Shown here piece after piece: positions 33,443 through 43,830 of a stretch of DNA of 64,000 nucleotides. Each line of letters begins with the position of its first letter. Position 1 is the first letter of the stretch. Below the pieces are notes generated by a model. The model was given only the letters and a program-made list of their open reading frames with translations, did no database searches and was not told where the DNA came from. The stretch is from Gordonia polyisoprenivorans NBRC 16320 = JCM 10675 (lineage in GTDB: Bacteria; Actinomycetota; Actinomycetes; Mycobacteriales; Mycobacteriaceae): assembly GCF_000241325.1 (NCBI RefSeq), contig NZ_BAEI01000064.1, positions 62,001 to 126,000 of the forward strand. The letters run 5' to 3'. Both the position numbers and the translations under genes were made by a program.

Positions 33443-35331
33443 TGAGCACCGCGATCTCCGCTGCGCGCCGCCAGATCCTGCGGCTGGCGACCGCGGGCAG
33501 CGTCGACGACGGCAAGTCCACATTGATCGGACGGTTGCTGCACGACACCGGCAGCCTGCCCACCGATCATCTGGCGGGGGTCACCTCCTCCGACGGCGAC
33601 GTCGACCTGGCCGCATTGTCCGACGGTCTGCGCGCCGAACGGGAACAGGGCATCACCATCGACGTCGCCTACCGGTTCTTCGCCAGCGACACACGCAGTT
33701 ATGTCCTCGCCGACACCCCCGGCCACGAGCGCTACACCCGCAACACCTTCACCGGGGCGTCCAATGCCCACGTGGCCGTGCTACTCGTCGACGCCCGTCA
33801 CGGTGTGCAACGCCAGACCCGTCGTCATGCCCGGATCGCGACCCTGGTCGGGGTACCGCATGTGATCGCCGCGGTGAACAAGATCGACCTGGTCGATTAC
33901 TCACAGCAGCGCTTCGGCGAGCTGCAGGACGAATTAACCGAACTCGCAGTGCAATTGGGGATCGGTGAGATCACGGCGATCCCGGTGGCCGCCACCCTCG
34001 GCGACAATGTCGTGCACCGGTCGGCCAACACGCCGTGGTACGCCGGACCCACGCTGCTGGAGTATCTCGAGGCGGTGGAGCTGGCGGCACCGTCGCCGCA
34101 GCCGCGGGAACTCCGGTTGCCGGTGCAGTGGGTGTCGCGCCCCGGGCCCGACGGAAAGCGCACCTACACCGGCCGCGTGGCTGCGGGCACCCTTGCGCCC
34201 GGTGATCCCATCACCGTGCTGCCGTCCGGGTCGGTCAGCACCGTGACGTCGGTGGACACCCTCGACCCCCAGCGGCCCGTCGCGGTCGCGGGGCTGTCGG
34301 TGTCGGTGCAGCTGGCCGACGAGATCGACGTCGGCCGTGGCGATGTCATCATCAGCGGCGCGCCCGACGCGCACCTACCGGTCTCGGCCCGGGAACTGTC
34401 GGCGACACTGTGCTGGCTGTCGTCGGCGCCACTGCACGCCGGGGATCGCGTCGCTCTCAAACAGGGGACCACCACGGTGCGCGCCACCGTGCAGTCACTG
34501 GAACGACGCCTCGACCCCGAGTCGCTGCTCGAGGTCGTCGGACCAACGGAGTTGGGGCTCAACGACATCGGTACCGTGACGCTACGGACCTCATCGGTCG
34601 TCGTGGCCGACACCTACGCCCAGAACCGCGACACCGGCGCGTTCATCCTCATCGACGAGGCCTCCAACGACACCGTGGCGGCCGGCACGATCCTCGAGGC
34701 ACGGGAGGTCATTCCGGGCAAGGCGACGCGCAATGACATCAAGTGGCACCCGAGTTCGCTGCAGCGATCCGAACGGTGGACCAAGACCGGACAACGCGGG
34801 GCGACGGTGTGGCTGACCGGATTACCCGCCTCGGGCAAGTCGACGGTGGCGGTGGCGCTCGAACGCGAACTGGTGAACCGGGCGCGAGTGGCCTATCTCG
34901 TCGACGGCGACAACATCCGGCACGGCATCTCCGACGACCTCGGTTTCTCACCCGGCGACCGTGCCGAGAACATCAGGCGTGTCGGGCATCTCGCGCGTCT
35001 GTTCGCCGACGCCGGGGTCATCGCGATCGCGTCGATGGTCTCGCCGCTGCACTCCGATCGGGAGATCGCCCGCGAATTGCATCGCGCCGCCGAGCTCGAC
35101 TTCATCGAGGTACACGTATCGACGCCGGTCACCGAGTGCGAACGACGCGACCCCAAGGGTCTCTACGCCCGGGCGCGGCGCGGTGAACTCAAGGGCCTCA
35201 CCGGGATCGACGCTCCCTATGAGAAGCCGCGATCGCCGGACCTGCGTTTCGACACCACCGGTGCCGACATCGAGGAACTCGCCGGTCGGGTGCTCGCACT
35301 GCTGGTCGAACGCGGCATCATCGACGAGTGA
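33442..35331 (+). CDS. cysNC: Bifunctional sulfate adenylyltransferase subunit 1 / APS kinase (CysNC)
   Basis: 629-residue fusion. The N-terminal GTPase (CysN) has GSVDDGKST at residues 19-27, the DTPGHERYTRN switch and NKIDLVD; it drives APS formation by CysD. The C-terminal APS kinase (CysC) has its P-loop GLPASGKST at 460-468, DGDNIRHGI and the YEKPRSPDL tail. Together the operon makes PAPS, the donor for Stf0. This fused form is known in M. tuberculosis and rhizobia. The gene ends 18 bases before the convergent serine hydrolase. Confidence 0.96.
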   Translation: MSTAISAARRQILRLATAGSVDDGKSTLIGRLLHDTGSLPTDHLAGVTSSDGDVDLAALSDGLRAEREQGITIDVAYRFFASDTRSYVLADTPGHERYTRNTFTGASNAHVAVLLVDARHGVQRQTRRHARIATLVGVPHVIAAVNKIDLVDYSQQRFGELQDELTELAVQLGIGEITAIPVAATLGDNVVHRSANTPWYAGPTLLEYLEAVELAAPSPQPRELRLPVQWVSRPGPDGKRTYTGRVAAGTLAPGDPITVLPSGSVSTVTSVDTLDPQRPVAVAGLSVSVQLADEIDVGRGDVIISGAPDAHLPVSARELSATLCWLSSAPLHAGDRVALKQGTTTVRATVQSLERRLDPESLLEVVGPTELGLNDIGTVTLRTSSVVVADTYAQNRDTGAFILIDEASNDTVAAGTILEAREVIPGKATRNDIKWHPSSLQRSERWTKTGQRGATVWLTGLPASGKSTVAVALERELVNRARVAYLVDGDNIRHGISDDLGFSPGDRAENIRRVGHLARLFADAGVIAIASMVSPLHSDREIARELHRAAELDFIEVHVSTPVTECERRDPKGLYARARRGELKGLTGIDAPYEKPRSPDLRFDTTGADIEELAGRVLALLVERGIIDE

Positions 35332-35349
35332 CGTCGACCGAGATCGCGC

Positions 35350-36774
35350 TCAGCCCACCCGGTGCGGTGCCTGTGCGGTGAGCGGCAGGCAGGTGATTGC
35401 GAAGCAACCCGGATTGCCCGACAGCGGCGCACGCAGCGGGGTGTTGCCGCACGACAGTACGGTGCAGTCGCGCGGGGCGTCCGGGCCGACACCGAGTGCG
35501 CCGAGGGTGATGTCGGGGTCGGCGAACTGCATCGGGTCGAGATTCAGGTTCATCGCGGGTCGGTAGGGACCGGGGTCGGGCAGGCGCGGAGAGCGGAAGG
35601 CGGCGACCAGCTTCCGGAAGAAGGTGTGATAAAGCTCGCTGATCGGGCTGGCGCTGAGATCGGTGGCCGGATCGGGGGATACGTCGCCGAGGAACCCGTT
35701 CCAGCTCACCATCAGTCCCAGACTGGGGACGATGAAATTATTCTGCTGCAGGAACCCGACCATCGCGTAGGCATCGGAAGGCAACCCGGCCAATGGGGCC
35801 TGATCGACCGTCTGACGGGACGGGAAGGACGGCCCGGTACACGGAGAACTGTTGACCCAGAACAGATACCCGTAACAGTGATTCGTCGGCGAGGGCGTCC
35901 GCAACCGCGTGATGTAGTCGGAATCGATGATGCGCCGGGATCGCCATACCCCGTCACCGGCCATCAACAGTCCGAGCCTGGCATAGTCGGCCGGTGGCAT
36001 GAACAGAAACGCGTAACCGTAGGTGTTCCCGGACCGATCACGTGCCCAGTAATAGTCGTGGGCATCGATCCCCAACGGATCGAACAGATTTCGCTGAGCG
36101 AATTGCTGAAGGTCTTCGCCGACGGCTCGTTGCACGACGTAGGCGAGAAGATCCGGACCGTGCTGGGTGTACTCGAAGAAGGTCCCCGGGCGGTGGGTGA
36201 CCGGCAGCGCAAGAGCCTGTTTCGCGATGTTCGGATCCACATCGAGGCCTGCGGTGACCGCCTCACTGAGGATCGACTGCGACAGGCCGGAGGTCTGGGT
36301 GAGGAGATCGGCGACGGTGATCCGTGCATGCGCGGCATCGGCCTCGCCCGGCGGGAGATACCGCGCGATCGATGCATTCAGGTCAAGTCTGTGCTGTGTG
36401 TAGGCGATCCCGGCGAGCATCGAGATCACACTCTTGGTGGAACTGAACAGATTCCACGGCACATCGCCGGTGGTCGCATTCAACGGTCCAGCACCGATGA
36501 GACAGTCGTTGCGGAAGACCTGGATGTGCGTGCGCATCCGGGACGCGGCGAAGGCGATGGCGTCGTCGAGACCGGCCTTGTCCACTCCGAGACGCTCGGG
36601 TGCCATCACGGTCGGTTGTGCTCCGGCGGGCTGCGCACACGAGGCCAATGGTGGTGGTTCTGCCGCTGCCGGAGAACCGATGCCCACCGCTGCGGCCACC
36701 GAGGCCACCACCGTGAGCACCACGACAAGCGCACTCACGAAGAACTGTCCCGAGACCCGCGTTTCGGACACCAT
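35350..36774 (-). CDS. Secreted serine hydrolase, beta-lactamase/PBP-like (class C type)
   Basis: 474-residue exported protein. An N-terminal signal peptide covers about residues 12-38, ending in SPAAAEP. The serine hydrolase motif is FSSTKSV (S111-x-x-K114), followed by TQTSGLSQSI and YTQHGPDLLAYV with the likely Tyr of the second motif. Such proteins are beta-lactamases, esterases or D,D-peptidases; the family does not tell which. Paired cysteines near both ends suggest disulfides. ATG 36774 follows AGGGGTGAG. The gene stands alone between cysNC (convergent) and efeB; the 104-base gap to efeB shows nothing notable. Confidence 0.85.
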   Translation of the reverse strand: MVSETRVSGQFFVSALVVVLTVVASVAAAVGIGSPAAAEPPPLASCAQPAGAQPTVMAPERLGVDKAGLDDAIAFAASRMRTHIQVFRNDCLIGAGPLNATTGDVPWNLFSSTKSVISMLAGIAYTQHRLDLNASIARYLPPGEADAAHARITVADLLTQTSGLSQSILSEAVTAGLDVDPNIAKQALALPVTHRPGTFFEYTQHGPDLLAYVVQRAVGEDLQQFAQRNLFDPLGIDAHDYYWARDRSGNTYGYAFLFMPPADYARLGLLMAGDGVWRSRRIIDSDYITRLRTPSPTNHCYGYLFWVNSSPCTGPSFPSRQTVDQAPLAGLPSDAYAMVGFLQQNNFIVPSLGLMVSWNGFLGDVSPDPATDLSASPISELYHTFFRKLVAAFRSPRLPDPGPYRPAMNLNLDPMQFADPDITLGALGVGPDAPRDCTVLSCGNTPLRAPLSGNPGCFAITCLPLTAQAPHRVG

Positions 36775-36878
36775 CTCACCCCTGAACCCGACTGCACCGA
36801 TACCGCAGTCTGGCACAGGGTATGCGCCGACCGTGGCCGAACAGGCAAGGCGAGGTGGTAGGGGAAGAAGGCGCGGGC

Positions 36879-38174
36879 TCAGCCCTGATACCCGAACATC
36901 TTCTTGCCGTACCAGTCACCGATCTCGGTGAGTCCCGGCGGGATCGCGAACAGCGAACTGGAGATCGGGGAGATGTACTCGTTGAGGGCGTCCTGGGCCA
37001 GGTTGTTCTGGATGCGGGCGAACTGCTCGTGGGCGTTCTTCTGGTAGGCGATGAAGAACAGACCGGCCGACAGGGTGCCGGTGCGGATGTCGATTCCGTC
37101 GGTGAAGTTGTATCCGCGGCGCAGGAGTTGGGCGCCGCCGTTGTTGTCGGGGTGGGCCAGGCGCACGTGGGAGAAACGGTCGATCTTGGTGCGGCCGTTG
37201 GTTCCCTTGACCGTGAAGTTCAGATCGGTGAACTCATCGCCGCCCGACAGCGGTGCGCCGGAATCCTTGGTGCGCCCGAAGATCCGCTCCTGATCGGAGA
37301 TGTCGTCGGAATCCCAGGCCTCGATGTGCATGCGGATCTTGCGGGTGACGAGGTAACTGCCGCCCTTCATCCACGGCTGGTCGGTCTCGTCGCCGACCCA
37401 CACCCACTTGTCGGCGACGGCCGGCTCCTCGGCCTTGATGTTGGCCGTTCCGTCCTTGAAGCCCAACAGGTTTCGTGGCGTCACCTGGTCGGTGCTGGTC
37501 GCCGATGCGCGCCCGAACCCTTCCTGCAGCCACCGGAGGGTTACCACGCTGCGCCCGATGCGGGCGAGGTTGCGCACGGCGTGGAAGGCGACCTGTGGGT
37601 CCTCGGAGCAGGCCTGCACGCAGATGTCGCCGCCGCTGATGGACGGGTCGATGGTGGTGTCGACGGCCAATTGGCCCAGCGGCCGGAGGGCCTCGGGCAT
37701 CTTGGCGGCCAGGCCGAGCCGGTCGTCGAAGAAACTCGGCCCGAATCCCACGGTGATGGTGAGACGGTTGGGGCCCAGGTCGAACGCCTCTCCGGTGTCG
37801 GCAGGAGGTGCCATCGGGCGCGACTCGACCGGGCCGACCGGTTTGCCCTCGGCGAGCAGGCTGGCCGCCGCAGCCCAGCGCGCCATCATCGTCTCGACCT
37901 GCGCGACCGTCGTCGGCTTGAGATCGAAGGCGGCGAACACGAGTGAATTCTGTTGGCGTGTGGTGATTCCGGCCTGGTGCTCGCCGTAGAACTCCACGGT
38001 CTCGGTGGCCGGATCGCTGCGCTCGTCGCCGGTGGCGGCGTAGGTGATCCCCGCGCCCGCGGCACCACCGACAGCCAGTCCGGCACCGGCGATACCGGCG
38101 CCGGTGAGGAACCCTCGTCGGTTCACCCGGCCCCGTTTCTGCGGTGTGGGTTCTGGCGTGTCGGTGGTGCTCAT
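36879..38174 (-). CDS. efeB: Dye-decolorizing peroxidase EfeB, Tat-exported
   Basis: 431-residue Dyp-type heme peroxidase with a twin-arginine signal (R19R20 in VNRRGFLTGAGIAGAG). The family motif GxxDG appears as GFKDGT, and the proximal-heme-side region RRGYNFTDGID near the C-terminus is typical of EfeB. It is the periplasmic or extracytoplasmic partner of EfeU and EfeO in ferrous iron uptake, and may release iron from heme or oxidise Fe(II). It is the last gene of efeU-efeO-efeB, 43 bases after efeO. Confidence 0.94.
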   Translation of the reverse strand: MSTTDTPEPTPQKRGRVNRRGFLTGAGIAGAGLAVGGAAGAGITYAATGDERSDPATETVEFYGEHQAGITTRQQNSLVFAAFDLKPTTVAQVETMMARWAAAASLLAEGKPVGPVESRPMAPPADTGEAFDLGPNRLTITVGFGPSFFDDRLGLAAKMPEALRPLGQLAVDTTIDPSISGGDICVQACSEDPQVAFHAVRNLARIGRSVVTLRWLQEGFGRASATSTDQVTPRNLLGFKDGTANIKAEEPAVADKWVWVGDETDQPWMKGGSYLVTRKIRMHIEAWDSDDISDQERIFGRTKDSGAPLSGGDEFTDLNFTVKGTNGRTKIDRFSHVRLAHPDNNGGAQLLRRGYNFTDGIDIRTGTLSAGLFFIAYQKNAHEQFARIQNNLAQDALNEYISPISSSLFAIPPGLTEIGDWYGKKMFGYQG

Positions 38175-38217
38175 GGGGTGTCGAATTCTCCTGTGATGCG
38201 GTGCGAGGACGGTGCCG

Positions 38218-39408
38218 TCAGCTGGCGGCGGCGATCTTTCCGCCGGCCTGCGACAGCGGGTCCTTGACCGCGATGATGGCCGCGGCCATGTCCCGCTTCT
38301 GCTGTTCGGTCACGTCGTTGAACGGCTTGAATCCGCCGGGCCCGTTCGGATCCCGGAAGCTGTCGATCAGCGAGTCGACTCGGTCGAAGGCCTGCTGGAT
38401 CGTCGTCGTCAACTGCGGATCGATCTCGTTGAGGGCGGGCTTGACGATGGCGAACGCCTGCTGGCTGCCCTCGATGTTGGCCTGCATGTCGACGAAGTCG
38501 ATATGCGAGTAGGCCTCTTCCTCGCCGGTCAGCTTGCTGGTGGACACCTCGTCGAGGAGGTCACCGGCACCGTTGATGATGTCGGCGGGCTTGACGGTGA
38601 ATGAGGGCTCGTTGACCAGGCGCTGCAGATCCTTGACGTTCGTCAGGAGGGTGGCCGCCACCGGCTTCATCCCGTCGAGGTTGCCGGCTTCCCACAGTTG
38701 CTTCTCGATGACGTGGAAGCCCTGCCAGGTGTCACCGGGCCCCAGGGCGTCCGGGCGGGCGTCGATGGCGACGTCGAGGTTCACCGCGTTGTCGGTTGAG
38801 CAGTCCGAAGCGCCGTTGGCACAGAAGGATCCGGCGATCGGCTCGATGCGCTCGTAGTACGGGCGGGCCTTGATGTAGGCGTCCTTGGCGGCGGCGACAT
38901 CACCGGCGTTGACCGCGTCGACGAGGGTTTGGGTCGCCGTGGTCAGACTGTTCACCTGGGTGATGACGTACTGCTTGTACTCGGCCGCGGCCGCGTTGAG
39001 CTGGTCGGCGACGCTACCGGTGGCCTTGGTGGCCGTACCGGTGACGGTGAAGGTGGTCTTCTCGTTGGTCGCGCCCGGGCAGTACAGCTCATAGGTGCCA
39101 CCATCGAGCTTGTGCGAGAACGACGTTGCCGCCATACCCGGCGCGATGTTCTCGCGTTCGGCGAGGATCTTGCCGTCCTGCAACAGCTCCACCTCGCTGA
39201 CCGCTGCCGCGTTGGTGTTCTTGATCTCGAAGGTGATCGGCCCGGCGTCGACCTTGTCGGGGGTGACCTTGCAGCCGTCGTTGGTCATCTCGACGGTGAC
39301 TGTCTTCGTCGCACTCGACGAATCGCCGTCGTCGCTGCTGCTGCAGGCGGCCACACCTACGATGGCCACGGCGGTCGCCGACACGGCGACCAGTCTGGAA
39401 GCCCTCAT
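38218..39408 (-). CDS. efeO: Iron-uptake lipoprotein EfeO
   Basis: 396-residue lipoprotein: signal peptide with lipobox VAAC (lipidated Cys22), then an N-terminal cupredoxin-like domain (VTVEMTNDGCKVTPDKV, ELYCPG), then the EfeO/M75 peptidase-like domain with the HxxE metal motif in GFHVIEKQLW. It binds iron outside the membrane and delivers it to EfeU. The start overlaps the efeU stop (ATGA). Full-length EfeO with a cupredoxin domain is the form found next to an FTR1 permease and EfeB. Confidence 0.95.
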   Translation of the reverse strand: MRASRLVAVSATAVAIVGVAACSSSDDGDSSSATKTVTVEMTNDGCKVTPDKVDAGPITFEIKNTNAAAVSEVELLQDGKILAERENIAPGMAATSFSHKLDGGTYELYCPGATNEKTTFTVTGTATKATGSVADQLNAAAAEYKQYVITQVNSLTTATQTLVDAVNAGDVAAAKDAYIKARPYYERIEPIAGSFCANGASDCSTDNAVNLDVAIDARPDALGPGDTWQGFHVIEKQLWEAGNLDGMKPVAATLLTNVKDLQRLVNEPSFTVKPADIINGAGDLLDEVSTSKLTGEEEAYSHIDFVDMQANIEGSQQAFAIVKPALNEIDPQLTTTIQQAFDRVDSLIDSFRDPNGPGGFKPFNDVTEQQKRDMAAAIIAVKDPLSQAGGKIAAAS

Positions 39409-41150
39409 CGGGTTCTCTCCTTTTTCTCGGGCGGCGCCACCACGGCGGCCGGGTCCACATCCGGGGTCACGTCGGGTCCCGAGGGCTCCGATGTGGCCGG
39501 GTCACCGCCACCGGACACCGGGGCCGGCGGTGTCGATGGGGTTGGTCGGGTCGATGGGGTCGGTCGACGGCGTGACGCCATCGCGAGTAATGCTGCGACC
39601 ACCACCAGTACCGCGGCGATGACGGCGAGGGTCAGCGGAACCGTCACACCGCGCGAATGATGGCGATTGCGCTGATCATTCGCGGCCCCGAGTGCGGTGA
39701 GGTCGGCGGCGGTGGGCTGATGCCCGGTCTCGAACGTGGCGACCTTGCCGAGCACGACCGCAGAACCCTGTTCCGGGGTGGCCGTCGCGGTGATCGCGTA
39801 GCGCACATCGGCGGCGAGCGGACGGTCGAAATACGGATCGACCGAGACGGTCACCGTGGCGCTGACGACGTAGACCACCGGTGCCGACTCGCCGAACCGT
39901 CGGGTGTCCAGACCCACCGGCAGACGTCCGCCGTTGCCGGCAACGATCTGGGCGACGCTCACCCGCGTCGGAGCGCCCGGTACCAAGGCGGTGATCGGCA
40001 GGTTCGGGGTGACGACCTGGTCGAAGGTCGGCGCGGTCAGGCTGCCGAAGGTGGTCGTCTCACCCCCGGACAGTCGTTCGAGGGGGGTCGTGACGGCGCC
40101 GCTGGACAGCACACCGGTCGCGGAGTCGGCGCCGGCCTTCGACACCGACACCGAGACGTCCGCGGGTACCTGCACCGTCGTGCCGGACAGGATGCCGCTG
40201 GTGGTCGGGGCCCCGGTGGCTCGTGTCGCCAGCGTCGACGACGGCAGGGCGGGCGTGGCCGGTGCGGTGAGCAACACCACGAGCGCGGCGATCGCCAGCA
40301 TCGCGGCGCAGGCGCCCGCGACGATCGCGGCGAGTCGCCGCGGGAACGCGCGCCCGGCCGGCCACAGGACGATCGTGCCCACCACCAGCACGTAGATCAG
40401 CCAGCCGAGGACCTCGATGAGGACCGGTTTGGGTTGTAGCCCGAGCACGCCGGTCAGCAGCGAGGACTGCACCGAGCCGGGCCGCACCAGCCAGCTCAGG
40501 TCGACGACCTGCTGTTGTCCGACGTCGAGCCATCCGGCTTCGTGGGCGGTGTGCAGGGCCGTCATCACCAGTCCGGCGGCGACGAGCACCAACAACAAAC
40601 CGGTGATCTTGAAGAAGCGGGCGAGGTTGATGTGGACCCCACCGCGGTAGATGCCGTATCCCAGTGCCACCGCGATGGCGATACCGAGGATCGCGCCGGC
40701 CGCCGAGGGCACCGCGTTGCCGCTGGCATTGAACGCCGCCACGAGGAAGACGGCGGTCTCGAGCCCTTCGCGCAACACCGCCAGGAACGCCATCAGCACG
40801 AAGGCGAACGCCGACCCGTTGGCCATCGCATCGGATGCGGCGGATTCCAAGTCCCCCTTGAGGTCTCGGGAATGCTCACGCATCCAGACGATCATGTAGG
40901 TGACCATCGCGACCGCGATGGCGCCGATCACCGTCTCCAACGCTTCCTGCTGCTGTTGGGGCAGATCGCGGGAAAGCACCTCCAACCCGATCGCCACACC
41001 GACGCAGATGAGGACCGCCACGATCACGCCGATCCACATCCAGCGCAGGGCGTCGCTGCGCTGCTGGCGGCGCAGGAATGCGGCGATGATGCCGACGATC
41101 AGGGCCGCTTCGAGGCCTTCGCGCAGGCCGATGATCAGGGTTGCGAGCAT
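39405..41150 (-). CDS. efeU: FTR1-family iron permease EfeU with long C-terminal extension
   Basis: 581-residue protein. Residues 1 to about 285 form the FTR1 iron permease with two REGLE motifs (R10-E14 in GLREGLEAAL, and LREGLETAVFL near 126), both needed for iron passage. A Thr/Pro-rich stretch follows, then about 200 residues predicted to be extracytoplasmic (beta-rich, ending near TALGAANDQR), one more membrane helix near 515-540, and a Pro/Thr-rich cytoplasmic tail. Typical EfeU proteins end after the permease part. The ATG has a G-rich ribosome site; an IdeR-like box lies about 190 bases upstream. Confidence 0.9.
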   Translation of the reverse strand: MLATLIIGLREGLEAALIVGIIAAFLRRQQRSDALRWMWIGVIVAVLICVGVAIGLEVLSRDLPQQQQEALETVIGAIAVAMVTYMIVWMREHSRDLKGDLESAASDAMANGSAFAFVLMAFLAVLREGLETAVFLVAAFNASGNAVPSAAGAILGIAIAVALGYGIYRGGVHINLARFFKITGLLLVLVAAGLVMTALHTAHEAGWLDVGQQQVVDLSWLVRPGSVQSSLLTGVLGLQPKPVLIEVLGWLIYVLVVGTIVLWPAGRAFPRRLAAIVAGACAAMLAIAALVVLLTAPATPALPSSTLATRATGAPTTSGILSGTTVQVPADVSVSVSKAGADSATGVLSSGAVTTPLERLSGGETTTFGSLTAPTFDQVVTPNLPITALVPGAPTRVSVAQIVAGNGGRLPVGLDTRRFGESAPVVYVVSATVTVSVDPYFDRPLAADVRYAITATATPEQGSAVVLGKVATFETGHQPTAADLTALGAANDQRNRHHSRGVTVPLTLAVIAAVLVVVAALLAMASRRRPTPSTRPTPSTPPAPVSGGGDPATSEPSGPDVTPDVDPAAVVAPPEKKERTR

Positions 41151-41338
41151 TGTTGCCCCCGCTTCGGGCGATGCGGACGACCCGGCGCAAAGCCGGGAAT
41201 GCCCGATTCCGTGGCCTCTGGGCGGGTGGCGACATCACGGTCGTCGACCGTGAACTGCGAGGGCGCCGTGCCCGCCACCAGCTCCATATGCGGCTTTCTT
41301 CTCCAGTGCACACCGGGTTCCGCGCCGTGCGACGCAGT

Positions 41339-41364
41339 GTTGGTGAGGCTAACCGACGATAGTA
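41339..41364 (-). promoter_or_regulatory. Candidate IdeR/DtxR iron box and -10 of the efe operon
   Basis: GTTGGTGAGGCTAACCGAC (41339-41357) matches the IdeR consensus TTAGGTTAGGCTAACCTAA at 14 of 19 positions. A minus-strand -10-like TACTAT (41359-41364) abuts it, so a bound repressor would cover the transcription start. The whole 411-base divergent gap to the transglycosylase (41151-41561) also holds a 15-base near-direct repeat, TTCGTGYGGTCATCG, at 41473 and 41491; nothing else is recognised there. Confidence 0.6.
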
Positions 41365-41561
41365 TGCCCTTTCCTCGGGAACCGGACACGCTTGGGTGGA
41401 GTTGAGAACAATGTCGGGCTCCGACGCGTCGACGAGTGGAGTCCGGCGTCGATGATGTGCAACCCTGTGTCGTTCGTGCGGTCATCGCTGTTCGTGTGGT
41501 CATCGAGGGGCCGACGACGAAGGGCAACACGCGTGGTCCACACGCAGGAGAGGTAGTCAGG

Positions 41562-42323
41562 GTGCTAGCGGGTAGGGGCGTGCGTCGGTATCGCGCGCTG
41601 ATCGTTGTCGCGATCGCTGCGGTCGTCGGATCGATGACCCTGACGAGTTGTCTCGACATCGGTTCACTGAACCGACCCGACATTCCCGAGGGCATTCCGC
41701 CCGCGCCCGGCGCTCAGCAGCCCTACATCGACATCGACCAGCCGGGCCGGACCGCCGACGCCATGGCCGGCTGGGCTCGTCCCATCGCCGAGGGCACCGG
41801 CATTCCGTTGATCTCTCTCGAGGCGTACGGCAACGCCGCCGAGATCCAACGCCAACAGCATCCCGAGTGCGGGCTCGCGTGGACGACCCTCGCCGGCATC
41901 GCCGGTGTGGAAAGCAAACACGGCACCTACCGGGGAGCGCATGTCGCCGCCAATGGTGATGTGTCGCCGCCGATTCGGGGAGTGCCGCTCGACGGCACCC
42001 GCGGCAACATGGAGATCCCCGACACCGACCACGGCCGGCTCGACGGTGACCCCACCCACGACCGTGCGATGGGGCCCTTCCAATTCATCCCGCAGACCTG
42101 GGAGCGCTACGGCGTCGACGCCAACGGTGACGGCAAGGCCGACCCGGACAACATCGACGATGCGGCGCTCTCGGCGGCCCGCTATCTGTGTGTGTCCTCC
42201 GGCGGGGACATGACCACAGCGGCCGGCTGGGAGAAGGCGGTCAAGGTCTACAACAACTCGATGGCCTACGTCATCGATGTCCGCGATCACGCCAACGCCT
42301 ACTCCGTCAACGTCCGCTACTGA
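41562..42323 (+). CDS. Lytic transglycosylase, probable lipoprotein
   Basis: 253-residue SLT/MltB-like lytic murein transglycosylase. An N-terminal hydrophobic segment (RALIVVAIAAVVGSMTL) ends at a lipobox-like LTSC. The catalytic Glu is in GIAGVESKHGTYRG; GPFQFIPQTWERYGVD and a calcium-loop-like DANGDGKADPDN follow. It cleaves peptidoglycan glycan strands at the cell surface. GTG 41562 is chosen over the longer frame from 41436 because AGGAG stands at 41546-41550 and the signal peptide then sits at the N-terminus. A similar gene next to eno is common in mycobacteria. Confidence 0.88.
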   Translation: MLAGRGVRRYRALIVVAIAAVVGSMTLTSCLDIGSLNRPDIPEGIPPAPGAQQPYIDIDQPGRTADAMAGWARPIAEGTGIPLISLEAYGNAAEIQRQQHPECGLAWTTLAGIAGVESKHGTYRGAHVAANGDVSPPIRGVPLDGTRGNMEIPDTDHGRLDGDPTHDRAMGPFQFIPQTWERYGVDANGDGKADPDNIDDAALSAARYLCVSSGGDMTTAAGWEKAVKVYNNSMAYVIDVRDHANAYSVNVRY

Positions 42324-42337
42324 TTCCCTTTGCGCGT

Positions 42338-42438
42338 CTTTGCGGCTCGATGGCTCCCTGGCTGCGTCGTCGTCGGCGCCGATAGCTCCGCTATCGGCGC
42401 CTCCTCCGCCTTGCCAGGAAACCATCGCCTCCGCAAAG
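42338..42438. repeat. 101-bp imperfect palindrome between transglycosylase and enolase
   Basis: The outer arms begin CTTTGCGG (42338) and end CCGCAAAG (42438); matching CGATGG/CCATCG and CCTGGC/GCCAGG blocks follow inward, and the centre is a perfect 12-bp hairpin (GGCGCCGATAGC, 42375-42386, loop TCC, complement 42390-42401). Outer and inner repeats share one centre, 42388. It may end the transglycosylase transcript, but the nested design also resembles a repetitive extragenic palindrome. Confidence 0.85.
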
Positions 42439-42470
42439 CCATCGCAGAAGAATCGGGAGACATGCCCTAG

Positions 42471-43817
<1,347 letters not shown>

Positions 43818-43830
43818 TTAGCTAGGGCCC

